DNA of 9,066 nucleotides from Nitrososphaerales archaeon TH526 (GCA_014523665.1 JAATVR010000046.1:1-9066), one strand, 5' to 3'. Shown: positions 1 through 5,981, numbered from the stretch's first letter. Notes: generated by a model not told the origin, from the letters alone. Numbers and translations are program-made.

Positions 1-2
1 AT

Positions 3-95
3 AAGATAAATGGCATGCTTATTATTGATTTGCGATTCAAAGGGACGAGATACCATATGTCCCTAGCTACGGTTCCTAAAGTTGACCAGATATAG
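3..95 (+). pseudogene. Possible tyrosine-integrase N-terminal remnant (partial)
   Basis: A plus-strand frame is open from the left edge to a TAG at 93-95. It contains MLIIDLRFKGTRYHMSLAT. The pattern G-x-L-x-x-D-x-R-[FY]-x-G-x-R-[YF] resembles the arm-type DNA-binding start of tyrosine integrases, which normally continue for more than 300 residues. Here the frame stops about 12 residues after the motif, and the frame beyond the stop is not integrase-like. It could instead be the C-terminal end of an unrelated gene lying to the left. The opposite strand is also open here (about 79 codons) but shows no recognisable protein. The assignment rests on one short motif. Confidence 0.3.
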
Positions 96-255
96 CGTGT
101 CAGATCTGATGATAACCGCGGTAGTTCCACTAGCTTGTTTAACTTGGCAAGAATTACAAACGGTGTGTTGATCAATTCAAAATAATTTAAAATAGTACAT
201 GTTAAGGCCGTAGGTAAGAATTGTGAATATAGAAGCTAGTCTTAAAAAGATGAAA

Positions 256-470
256 TCATGCTTTCATTATTCTCCGTTTGTATGCGTCTATTATTTTGTC
301 TAGCGCTGTATCTTCTTCCTTAACAGCAGCTATAAATTCTTCTTTATAACCATAACTCTCAATCATTTTTTGAGTCTCCAAGTAATTTCTATTGTGATTG
401 GTTTCCAATTCTATCACTTTATGATTAAGTGAACTGTCTATTGTACTAGCAGTGCTTCATCATCATTCAT
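256..470 (-). pseudogene. Small helical protein gene, apparently frameshifted
   Basis: Two overlapping minus-strand frames together read like one protein of about 70 residues. An ATG at 470 encodes MNDDEALLVQ and stops at TAG (438-440). A second frame, open from 456 to a TGA at 256-258, continues with residues such as VIELETNHNRNYLETQKMIE and ends in charged helical sequence (KEEDTALDKIIDAYKRR). One added base near 440 would join them. The second frame is preceded by three consecutive TGA codons (457-465). If it is translated alone, it could start at GTG 417 and give 53 aa. The composition is rich in Glu, Lys, Ile and Tyr with a predicted helical pattern. I do not recognise a family. It could be a decayed gene, an assembly indel, or a short intact gene using GTG. 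Confidence 0.42.
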
Positions 471-499
471 CAAATCTTAGTTTCATGGTCTATTCATTC

Positions 500-715
500 T
501 TAAGACTTTTTGCAATAAAAGTGAACAAGGGGTTCAATATTAGAGCACATTGTTATGGCGATAATTAGTTTCGATATTAGTAATCCTATTTTGACATCGA
601 CACAAGGTTGTGGGGTGGTGATATGCAGCTTTTTCTTAAGATCCTTGGGTTCCAAAGAGCGATAGTCTGACCAAACCATGAAGACGAAGTCATGCTCGTA
701 GATATCTCTGGGCAT
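500..715 (-). CDS. Small hypothetical protein (71 aa)
   Basis: This reads MPRDIYEHDFVFMVWSDYRS at the N terminus, then a lysine-rich stretch (KDLKKKL) and a C-terminal hydrophobic patch (IGLLISKLIIAITM) that is marginal for a membrane segment. No family is recognised. A TATA-like ATATATC lies on the minus strand with its centre about 24 bp upstream of the ATG (plus positions 736-743), the spacing expected for a leaderless archaeal gene. It lies directly upstream of, and on the same strand as, the broken small gene at 256-470, and both sit beside a possible integrase remnant. It may therefore be accessory or decaying DNA. The short length makes the call uncertain. Confidence 0.35.
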   Translation of the reverse strand: MPRDIYEHDFVFMVWSDYRSLEPKDLKKKLHITTPQPCVDVKIGLLISKLIIAITMCSNIEPLVHFYCKKS

Positions 716-875
716 AATAATTTTTTAAATCAATAGATATATTGAAGATTAAATACGGGCTCTGGCATGCATTTATGTCATGTCCACGGCGAAACAATGG
801 GATTAAACGAGAAAAAGAACGAACTGGTGGAATGTAGGGGACACTACAACTGGAGTACAGCGATGATCCTTATTA

Positions 876-883
876 TTTATATA
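876..883 (+). promoter_or_regulatory. TATA box for the exported protein gene at 912
   Basis: TTTATATA is centred about 32 bp upstream of the ATG at 912. Archaeal TATA boxes sit about 25-28 bp before the transcription start, so the transcript would begin near 905-908. That lies downstream of the alternative GTG at 891 and excludes it as a start for this transcript. Confidence 0.55.
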
Positions 884-911
884 CTACAAGGTGAAAGAAT
901 CAGGAGTAGTA

Positions 912-1580
912 ATGATTTCTAGTTCATGTTATAATAGGTTCACAACAATTTTCGTTTTGGCAGCGGCAACAGCATCAGTTCTTTCAATTTCCTTCATGTT
1001 CTCATTACAACCAACAAATGCTATTGCATCAGTCAACCAATTTCCACAATCAATGGTTGCTCCATCGAAGTTAACATATACAAGCCTTGGCGGTGATCTG
1101 AGAGGATCGATACAAGGACTTCTGAATGACCTCACGGATATTGCAGGTTCTACTAGTGGACAGATTTCGGGTAAAATTGCTAGCTCGGGGATTAATTTGA
1201 ATAACGGAACTGTGGAGAAGGTATTGTTAGGAAACTGGTCTCTTAACTCGGAGCAAGGTAATAACTCTGTTTTACTTGTAAATTTTGACGTATTGAGCAA
1301 TTCCAAAGGTATTCCTTTGAAGCAAGGTGCAAGTGAGAACTTCATGATTAGCAACCTAACGGTTAATTCAATGCAAGAGAATGATGGAAATATGCAAATC
1401 GGAGGAACAGTAGATGTAATCCAAAAGTTGGGAAACCAACAGCAACAAGTATGGAATGATGTAGGAGCGAGACTATTACTAGCAAACAAGGTTCTCGTTT
1501 TAACTTTAGATGAAAATTCTGAACCAGGACAGAGATTTGCTCAAAGTCCAATTGTAGGTTTCATAACACAATCAACTTAG
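912..1580 (+). CDS. Exported thaumarchaeal-type hypothetical protein
   Basis: A 222-aa protein with a Sec-type signal peptide. A short polar N-region (MISSSCYNRF) precedes a hydrophobic core (FVLAAATASVLSISFMF), with probable cleavage after TNAIA. The mature part is about 180 aa, low in Cys and predicted to be mainly beta-rich in its C-terminal half. It has at least four N-glycosylation sequons (NGT, NWS, NNS, NLT), which fits a cell-surface location in an archaeon. No enzymatic motif is visible and I cannot name a domain. An in-frame GTG at 891 would add seven residues, but the TATA box at 876-883 puts transcription start after that codon, so ATG 912 is preferred. There is no close co-directional neighbour, so it is probably monocistronic. 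No T-rich terminator is evident immediately downstream. Confidence 0.8.
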   Translation: MISSSCYNRFTTIFVLAAATASVLSISFMFSLQPTNAIASVNQFPQSMVAPSKLTYTSLGGDLRGSIQGLLNDLTDIAGSTSGQISGKIASSGINLNNGTVEKVLLGNWSLNSEQGNNSVLLVNFDVLSNSKGIPLKQGASENFMISNLTVNSMQENDGNMQIGGTVDVIQKLGNQQQQVWNDVGARLLLANKVLVLTLDENSEPGQRFAQSPIVGFITQST

Positions 1581-1807
1581 ACTATTCCAATACAATATTC
1601 CCTCTGGAATTCACTACCGAAGATAATGATGAGTTATTTCTAGGCAATATGGTCACAATTCTACGTTTTGTTACAAATAGCTGAGCAATTTTGGACTAGA
1701 TAACGGTTGCGGCACCTGCCTCATCAGAATATAAAACTCGATTTTAACAAATACAACTGGACAAGAAAATAAAGAGACTAGGAGGTACGTTCTCATCTGT
1801 GAGTGGG

Positions 1808-1924
1808 CTAACCTCCCGCCATACAATGGTTGCATGCTAGTCCCATAAAGGGAAGCAGGCTAATAAGGGCTGTACCTACAATCATTCCTATCACACAAAT
1901 GTTGAATTTTGTTGCTTTGAACAT
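1808..1924 (-). CDS. Membrane microprotein with C-terminal CNHC motif (38 aa)
   Basis: A short minus-strand ORF begins MFKATKFNICVIGMIVGTAL. A basic N-region (K3, K6) is followed by one continuous hydrophobic segment (about residues 8-30) with Gly, Pro and small residues. A short tail holds Cys31-Asn-His-Cys34 and ends MAGG. The CxxC with an intervening His suggests a metal- or thiol-binding tip just outside or inside the membrane. The segment is not a good lipobox (G-L-A-C). The minus-strand TATA-like TAATAATAG is centred about 26 bp upstream of the ATG, fitting a leaderless mRNA. Codon use and the clean signal/TM layout make chance less likely, but 38 codons is short. No named family is recognised. 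Confidence 0.5.
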   Translation of the reverse strand: MFKATKFNICVIGMIVGTALISLLPFMGLACNHCMAGG

Positions 1925-2030
1925 ATTGATGGTACTAGCTTGGAACTATTATTACTCTACTAAATTATCGTTTGAATAAATCAATAGTCGATAGTACAAA
2001 TAAGAAACAAGTATGAAATGAATCTCATAC

Positions 2031-2065
2031 GAAGAAAGAAGAAAGAAGAAAGAAGAAAGAAGAAA
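2031..2065 (+). repeat. 7-bp microsatellite, five perfect copies
   Basis: The unit gaagaaa is repeated five times without a mismatch and is followed by aatag. The tract is strongly purine-rich on the plus strand. It lies in intergenic DNA, so length changes would not disrupt a recognised gene. It would shift the frame only of the doubtful minus-strand ORF 1952-2140. Confidence 0.9.
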
Positions 2066-2300
2066 AATAGATACATTTGTTAACTTGGAACTAAGGTCGG
2101 GTTGATACAAATTCGTGTCGTAAGGATTCATCATTTCCATGACTGACCGGCTTGATTATTGCTAAGCCAATCCGAGTATGTACGATAATCGAGCCATAAT
2201 ACAGATGTTACCCAATTAATGAGATCCTCTGTGCACCATAACGAATGAATGATACATTGTGCCATCGTCCTTGAATACTCATATCGAGTATGTACTAGAG

Positions 2301-2306
2301 TTAAAA
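2301..2306 (+). promoter_or_regulatory. TATA-like box for the 2331-2902 unit
   Basis: TTAAAA is centred about 27-28 bp upstream of the ATG at 2331. No comparable box stands at that distance before the ATG at 2402. Transcription probably starts near 2328-2332 and covers both the small ORF and the membrane protein gene. Confidence 0.4.
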
Positions 2307-2330
2307 CCAGACTTAAACCAAATAGAGATC

Positions 2331-2405
2331 ATGAAATTATGCAGCGAGACGCCTTTTGGGAACAACAGAATGTTTGGAATCGGAATCGGACGTGAGGTAT
2401 TATGA
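2331..2405 (+). CDS. Short upstream ORF overlapping the next start by ATGA (24 aa)
   Basis: The ORF begins MKLCSETPFGNNRMFGIGIG and ends REVL. Its TGA stop (2403-2405) overlaps the ATG of the following gene (2402-2404) in the classic ATGA arrangement of translational coupling. The TATA-like box at 2301-2306 would make this ORF the leaderless first cistron. The peptide itself has no recognisable function, so its role, if real, is more likely to set translation of the downstream membrane protein. It could also be chance. Confidence 0.3.
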   Translation: MKLCSETPFGNNRMFGIGIGREVL

Positions 2406-2902
2406 GCCATAAATTTCCTTATCGTAACGGTACAGTGGGATCAGACTACTATTCTAAAACAAAAGTGAGTAGAAAGAAAAGAGTCTACATATTGTGTTCT
2501 GTCGTTATTGTTATAGGAATAATAGGATCATTGATAATGATTGCTGATTTTTTTAACAATGGGGGAATTAGCACTTTAAAAGATGAGTGGGCTGATAATA
2601 CATCAATTTTATCAGATCCACTCGGTATGGGTGAAGTAAAAGGAAAAGTAATTAGTCATAATACATTGTCTCCAATCGGAGCTACGGTCTTAGCATATAA
2701 GACCTCTGGATTTTCCACCTTATTTGAAAAAAATGGGGGATACACTGTAAAATCGACAATTTCGATCGACAGTACATTCAACCTTGATCTACCGTCGGGG
2801 GTTTATAATTTGGTCATATTTTATCATGATGGGACACACGACGCAATCAAGAATTTTGAAGTATGGCCCAACACAACCAGAACTCTTCTAATTAATTACT
2901 AG
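2402..2902 (+). CDS. Single-pass membrane protein with carboxypeptidase regulatory-like domain
   Basis: 166 aa. The N-terminal 27 residues are polar and end in a basic cluster (SRKKR), followed by one transmembrane helix (about 28-50, IVIGIIGSLIMIADFF). This predicts an N-in, C-out topology with the C-terminal domain outside. Residues about 76-165 resemble a carboxypeptidase regulatory-like / transthyretin-like beta sandwich. The opening strand is EVKGKVIS, then SPIGATVLAYK, then the LDLPSGVYNLVIFYHDG turn typical of the family (LPxGxYxLxxxxxG), and a last strand TRTLLINY. Such domains act as surface adhesion or assembly modules, and no catalytic residues are visible. Start ATG 2402 overlaps the stop of the 24-aa ORF before it. 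Partners are unknown. The fold call comes from sequence pattern alone. Confidence 0.75.
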   Translation: MSHKFPYRNGTVGSDYYSKTKVSRKKRVYILCSVVIVIGIIGSLIMIADFFNNGGISTLKDEWADNTSILSDPLGMGEVKGKVISHNTLSPIGATVLAYKTSGFSTLFEKNGGYTVKSTISIDSTFNLDLPSGVYNLVIFYHDGTHDAIKNFEVWPNTTRTLLINY

Positions 2903-3014
2903 TCTGTCGATATTCAAAACCGGACCTAGACAGCTTCCTTTAGTTCTTGTTAGACATTTTGGACTCAAAAAATCGTAATAACTAACCAACTTTTGAGGGA
3001 CTTGAAATAATACG

Positions 3015-3078
3015 TTCAAATGTTCAAATATTCAAATGTTTAAATATTCAAATGTTTAAATATTCAAATGTTTAAATA
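3015..3078 (+). repeat. 16-bp tandem repeat, four copies
   Basis: The unit ttcaaatgtttaaata occurs at 3031-3046, 3047-3062 and 3063-3078 identically. It is preceded by one variant (ttcaaatgttcaaata, 3015-3030) differing at one base. Each unit is itself two related 8-mers (ttcaaatg / tttaaata). The tract is intergenic and about 80% AT. Each copy contains a TTTAAATA or related TATA-like word. Confidence 0.92.
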
Positions 3079-3121
3079 GTCAACTCTCTTCAATTCTGGC
3101 TTATTCTATGCTAAGCATCAC

Positions 3122-3223
3122 CTATTCATCGTATCTCTTCATCTGGTCATGAGCCCAGTTGAAAGCATCGCAATTGTTTTGAATAGACTCAAGTTTGAAT
3201 TGGGCAGTCTTCTTTATCATCAT
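3122..3223 (-). CDS. Hypothetical microprotein (33 aa)
   Basis: A minus-strand ORF starting ATG-ATG gives MMIKKTAQFKLESIQNNCDA followed by FNWAHDQMKRYDE. The composition is amphipathic and helical, rich in Lys, Gln, Asn and Asp, with a single Cys and Trp. Leaving out the first Met shortens it by one residue. A GATAAA box inside the palindrome at 3247-3262 is centred about 31 bp upstream of the ATG. The gene would be divergent from the secreted protein gene to the right. It is too short to assign to a family, and chance cannot be excluded. Confidence 0.35.
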   Translation of the reverse strand: MMIKKTAQFKLESIQNNCDAFNWAHDQMKRYDE

Positions 3224-3246
3224 TAGTAATACATAGTTGATACCTA

Positions 3247-3262
3247 TTGTGATTTATCACAA
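3247..3262. promoter_or_regulatory. Perfect palindrome in a divergent promoter (possible operator)
   Basis: TTGTGAT-TT-ATCACAA is a perfect 7-bp inverted repeat with a 2-bp spacer. It lies between the minus-strand microprotein (start 3223) and the plus-strand secreted protein gene (starts possible from 3291). The centre contains TTTATC/GATAAA, which could serve as a TATA element. A bound dimeric regulator would therefore block or organise transcription in both directions. Confidence 0.4.
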
Positions 3263-3365
3263 AGATTCCTGACATAGATTATTCACTAACGTGTGCTATC
3301 TTTATTCCATGTGTGAATCTTTGCAGACAAGACTATTTGGACAGGTAATAACGGTAGTATTATCG

Positions 3366-4442
3366 ATGTTATCGGGTTCGAGAGGACCAAGTACGAACAG
3401 ATTAGGAAGCACGTCACTTGCTCTAATAATACCGATAGTAATATTGTTACCCTCTGCTATCGTGACAACGTTGATTTCTTTTCCATATGTAAATGCTGTC
3501 ACAGATAACGACACCAATGTAGTAGTAGAGATTGATGCCAAATCCCCCTTTAGAGGTGCCGACGGGGAGATAAAACTGATGGGAGTCGTTCAGAACACCG
3601 GGGATATACCATTAGAAATCAAGCTTGGAGTATATGTAACAACTAAAACTGATAACGCAGCTGAAACAACGGTAATAGAAGAAGCTATTCCCTATAGCAG
3701 GATTCTCTATCCTTATAGCGTCTCGCCATTCAAGTTTTCAATCAAATCGACAGATCCAGAGAGTCAGACTACCTTAACTGGAATTGGAAAACCATTCATC
3801 ATTAATTTCGAGAAACTATCTACTCCTAACTACGACGGCCTAGTAACTTTGAACTACACCAATATTCCGTCCGGAGATAATGCTGCTCTTGTAGGAACCG
3901 TCAAAAACTCAGGTCCATTCGAGCTGCGGAATGTTGCTGTATATGCATCTGCGCATGATAAGAACAGGATGCAGGTCGATTCTGTGAAGAGCAACACAAT
4001 TCCTGTCATAGAGCCTGGTCAAGAGATGACCTTTACTGCAATCCCAGATCCTACCAGTGAATCTCGAATAGAGTATTATAGTTGCGCGGGTGTTGATATA
4101 AATCCGCAGATGAATAAATTGAGCATAGACAATAGTAAGGTGGTACGATATGATCTTGAAGGACCAGTTGCGATTAGGGATCTAAAATATGACAATGCAA
4201 GCGATAGTATGTTATTTGGGGTGAAGCACTATAACCCAGATGGTGGTCCCTTGGGTATCAAGGTGGCTTCCAATGAATATTCAGGTAGTCAGAATCCTTT
4301 GTCTATAATGCTGGACGGTAAAGACCTTCCAATTGATAGAATAGCAACAACGGATGATGGAAAGGTACTAACTATGAATATTATGATTCCCCCAAAGGAA
4401 CATGAGATACAGATAATAGGAGTTAGTAATCTAATTTCGTAA
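3366..4442 (+). CDS. Secreted protein with repeated Ig-like modules
   Basis: Measured from ATG 3366 the protein is 358 aa. In-frame starts at GTG 3291 and ATG 3309 would add 25 or 19 residues. ATG 3366 gives the cleanest signal peptide: polar MLSGSRGPSTNRLGS, hydrophobic LALIIPIVILLPSAIVTTLI, cleavage after YVNA. The mature part has at least two related beta modules, each opening with a strand-turn like GVVQNTGDIPLEIKLGVYV and GTVKNSGPFELRNVAVYA. The second resembles FxLYD/CARDB-type surface domains. A third beta-rich segment follows (about residues 265-355 of this form). There is no C-terminal anchor and only one Cys in the mature chain. The role is probably extracellular or cell-surface structural or binding; no catalytic motif is seen. 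Convergent with the LLM gene across a 103-bp gap containing T-rich runs. Confidence 0.75.
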   Translation: MLSGSRGPSTNRLGSTSLALIIPIVILLPSAIVTTLISFPYVNAVTDNDTNVVVEIDAKSPFRGADGEIKLMGVVQNTGDIPLEIKLGVYVTTKTDNAAETTVIEEAIPYSRILYPYSVSPFKFSIKSTDPESQTTLTGIGKPFIINFEKLSTPNYDGLVTLNYTNIPSGDNAALVGTVKNSGPFELRNVAVYASAHDKNRMQVDSVKSNTIPVIEPGQEMTFTAIPDPTSESRIEYYSCAGVDINPQMNKLSIDNSKVVRYDLEGPVAIRDLKYDNASDSMLFGVKHYNPDGGPLGIKVASNEYSGSQNPLSIMLDGKDLPIDRIATTDDGKVLTMNIMIPPKEHEIQIIGVSNLIS

Positions 4443-4499
4443 TGATCTTTTATAGATTAGATATACGTTGTCGTGGCAATTACAGAATTCGCCTTGACT

Positions 4500-4508
4500 A
4501 TTCTTTTT
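4500..4508 (+). terminator. T-rich terminator candidate after the Ig-like protein gene
   Basis: A run reading attcttttt lies 58 bp after the TAA/TGA end of the plus-strand gene. Archaeal RNA polymerase terminates at U-rich tracts without needing a hairpin. It is the only T5 in this 103-bp convergent gap. Confidence 0.3.
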
Positions 4509-4545
4509 AGTTACGGGAAGTAAGGGGGATAATCTTTTGAAAACC

Positions 4546-5472
4546 TCAAATTCCTTTAACGGCGTCCGCAAACAATTCTAATGCTCTTAGATCAAAAGGC
4601 TCATGGAAAGCTAAGAGAAATTGGTTAATACCCGTATCTGTGTATTCCTTAACTCGGTCTGCCACTTTTTCAGGTGTACCTACCAAACCATGTTTTAGTA
4701 TTTGACTATGCGAGCTAGGACCTCTCTCCATGGTAAACAACTTCTTCTTATATTCCAATTCAGAATCAGAATCAGCAATAATTACGTCGATCTCTATAGA
4801 TTTAGTCGTACCAGTCCTAGTTCTATCTGTGGGCATATTGGTCTTGTTGACTTCATTATTCATTCCCTGATTGATTCTTTCAAATTCGAAATTTAGTATT
4901 TCAAATTCGTGTGGTGAAAGATAAGAGGCCTCCCATATGTCTGCAAATTTAGCTGCAAGACGTAACATTAGGCTTTTCTTTGCGGATATAGTAATAGGGA
5001 TCTTTGCTTTCGTGAATTTGGCACCAGTATTTAAAATGAAGGGCGAGGCTCCACTTATCCTAAAGAATTTACCATTATAGTGGATAGAAGGATATGTAGA
5101 AGACGCGGCATCTTTATCTTCTTCCTGCTGATTCCATAACGTACTGAGAACCTCAACGCCTTCTCTTAGCATTGATACCCTTACAGATTCTTTGGGATAA
5201 TCTATTCCATAAGGATGCCACCATTGTACTGCTGCCTGTTTGGCCAATAACGCTATATTTCGGTATTGAGGGTACAAATAAGTAATTACGGGTCCCAGCT
5301 TTATCTTGTTAGTGAGAGCTATTAAACTGGATATGACTGTCCAGCAATCCAAGTCTATTGGAGCTAGGGCCTCCCCGTAATAGAAGCCGTAATAACCCAA
5401 CTTTTCAGCAAGAATGCATGTCTCTCTAATTTTCTTGTAATCGGTTCCCCATACTTCAAGGCAAAATCGCAT
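4546..5472 (-). CDS. LLM-class flavin/F420-dependent oxidoreductase with a shortened loop
   Basis: A 308-aa luciferase-like TIM-barrel oxidoreductase, expected to use F420 or FMN in the cytoplasm; the substrate is not predictable. Family landmarks are the start MRFCLEVWG, AEKLGYYGFYYGEAL, the KIKLGPVITYLYPQYRNIALLAKQAA helix region, YNGKFFRISGAS, the KIPITISA strand, AAKFADIW, and the C-terminal GTPEKVADRVKEYTDTGINQF. An ATG at 5520 would add 16 residues. ATG 5472 matches the family's usual first strand and has a minus-strand TATA-like TTTAAG centred about 28 bp upstream. Between KQAAV and QWWHPYG (residues 82/83) the protein skips the usual 'D-x-x-S-x-G-R-x-x-x-G-x-G-x-G' segment that contributes to cofactor phosphate binding. 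The frame is intact, so the product may be inactive or altered. No stop or frameshift is seen. Confidence 0.85.
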   Translation of the reverse strand: MRFCLEVWGTDYKKIRETCILAEKLGYYGFYYGEALAPIDLDCWTVISSLIALTNKIKLGPVITYLYPQYRNIALLAKQAAVQWWHPYGIDYPKESVRVSMLREGVEVLSTLWNQQEEDKDAASSTYPSIHYNGKFFRISGASPFILNTGAKFTKAKIPITISAKKSLMLRLAAKFADIWEASYLSPHEFEILNFEFERINQGMNNEVNKTNMPTDRTRTGTTKSIEIDVIIADSDSELEYKKKLFTMERGPSSHSQILKHGLVGTPEKVADRVKEYTDTGINQFLLAFHEPFDLRALELFADAVKGI

Positions 5473-5497
5473 AGTGCATATTCTAAAGACCAAGGCA

Positions 5498-5503
5498 CTT
5501 AAA
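5498..5503 (-). promoter_or_regulatory. TATA-like box for the LLM gene
   Basis: On the minus strand TTTAAG is centred about 28 bp before ATG 5472. It lies inside the coding region that would be created by the alternative ATG 5520. This favours the shorter protein and a leaderless transcript. Confidence 0.45.
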
Positions 5504-5636
5504 TGGAATTTATTTGGCATGATATTGATTATTCAAATGGAAAAAGTGGTGATAGATTCAGACCTTGTTAGTTGCCTTTAAGAATTCTTCGAGTCAAAAA
5601 CAGAGACAAGGATCAGAGAAGTAGCCATCAAGTAAT

Positions 5637-5931
5637 TCAGTTATTTCCAGATGGATGCTCAATTATTCGGTATTCTGATAGTTCATGATACTCCACGTCC
5701 ACCACGAAGCCATTAATAATTCTCTTAGCAGGCGAGATTATTCTGCAGCCAGGTAAAAGGAATTGATCCCCATTACTATTAACGATAATAATATTGCCAT
5801 TCATTTCAGCCCTTACGTATCCTATTAGAAAACCGTCTAGTGATAATAGTCCTATCTTGATGAGATATCGATGTCGGCGATCGCGGTAAGCGTTCCTGTA
5901 CTAGTTGCTGGTCGGGCAGTAGTCGGGTCAT
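5637..5931 (-). pseudogene. PRC-barrel-like small protein, probable frameshift
   Basis: A minus-strand frame open from 5900 to a TGA at 5637-5639 encodes a convincing beta-rich protein. It contains YLIKIGLLSLDGFLIGYVRA, then MNGNIIIVNSNGDQFLLPG and INGFVVDVEYHELSEYRI. The G-x-L-I-G-Y-V, I-I-V and LPG...VVDVE pattern resembles PRC-barrel (or DUF2171-like) domains, known to bind RNA or partner proteins. No ATG precedes the domain in this frame; the only in-frame ATG (5804) would remove its first strands. An ATG at 5931 in another frame (MTRLLPDQQLVQERL) has a TTTTAAG box about 24 bp upstream and would continue into the domain after a one-base shift in the overlap 5808-5900. The gene is therefore probably broken, or affected by a sequencing indel. 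If intact, it would use a non-ATG start. Confidence 0.5.
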
Positions 5932-5951
5932 TCTATATTACGCTAAACGGG

Positions 5952-5958
5952 CTTAAAA
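5952..5958 (-). promoter_or_regulatory. TATA-like box for the PRC-barrel-like gene
   Basis: Minus-strand TTTTAAG is centred about 24 bp upstream of ATG 5931. This supports 5931 as the original start of the PRC-barrel-like gene although it is in a different frame from the domain. Confidence 0.35.
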
Positions 5959-5965
5959 GATAAAC

Positions 5966-5981
5966 ATGACTAATGAGTCAT
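5966..5981. promoter_or_regulatory. 6-bp inverted repeat upstream of the PRC-barrel-like gene
   Basis: ATGACT-AATG-AGTCAT is a perfect dyad, followed on the plus strand by TTTTATTTC. On the minus strand it lies just upstream of the TATA-like box at 5952-5958, where a regulator could contact the basal factors. Read on the plus strand it could be a weak hairpin terminator, but no convincing plus-strand gene ends here. Confidence 0.25.

Larger units (their letters stand above)
1925..2330. other. Intergenic stretch without a convincing gene
   Basis: About 400 bp lie between the CNHC microprotein and the upstream ORF at 2331. It holds the 7-bp microsatellite at 2031-2065 and an 11-bp direct repeat (cgagtatgtac at 2173-2183 and 2285-2295). 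The second copy is part of the short inverted repeat TACTC-N5-GAGTA. Two minus-strand ORFs are open (1952-2140, 62 aa, running through the microsatellite, and 2131-2265, 44 aa and Trp-rich). Neither has a recognisable domain or a well placed TATA box, so I do not call them. Confidence 0.4.

Noticed and set aside
1..239. Minus-strand frame open for about 79 codons at the left edge
   Set aside because: No start codon of quality, no recognised protein, and the opposite strand carries a better motif.
767..922. Plus-strand ORF of 51 aa ending inside the exported-protein gene
   Set aside because: It runs through the TATA box at 876-883 and overlaps the start at 912; no promoter or recognised domain.
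1777..1816. Nested hairpin (GGAGGT...ACCTCC enclosing CTCA...TGAG) considered as an ncRNA or IS605-type end
   Set aside because: One arm lies in the coding end of the CNHC microprotein on the other strand; stems are short and no TnpB/TnpA gene is near.
1952..2140. Minus-strand ORF of 62 aa through the microsatellite
   Set aside because: Its hydrophobic Ser/Phe/Leu stretch is simply the translation of the 7-bp repeat; no well placed promoter and no family.
2131..2265. Minus-strand Trp-rich ORF of 44 aa
   Set aside because: Looks mildly protein-like but has no TATA box at 25-30 bp and no recognisable motif.
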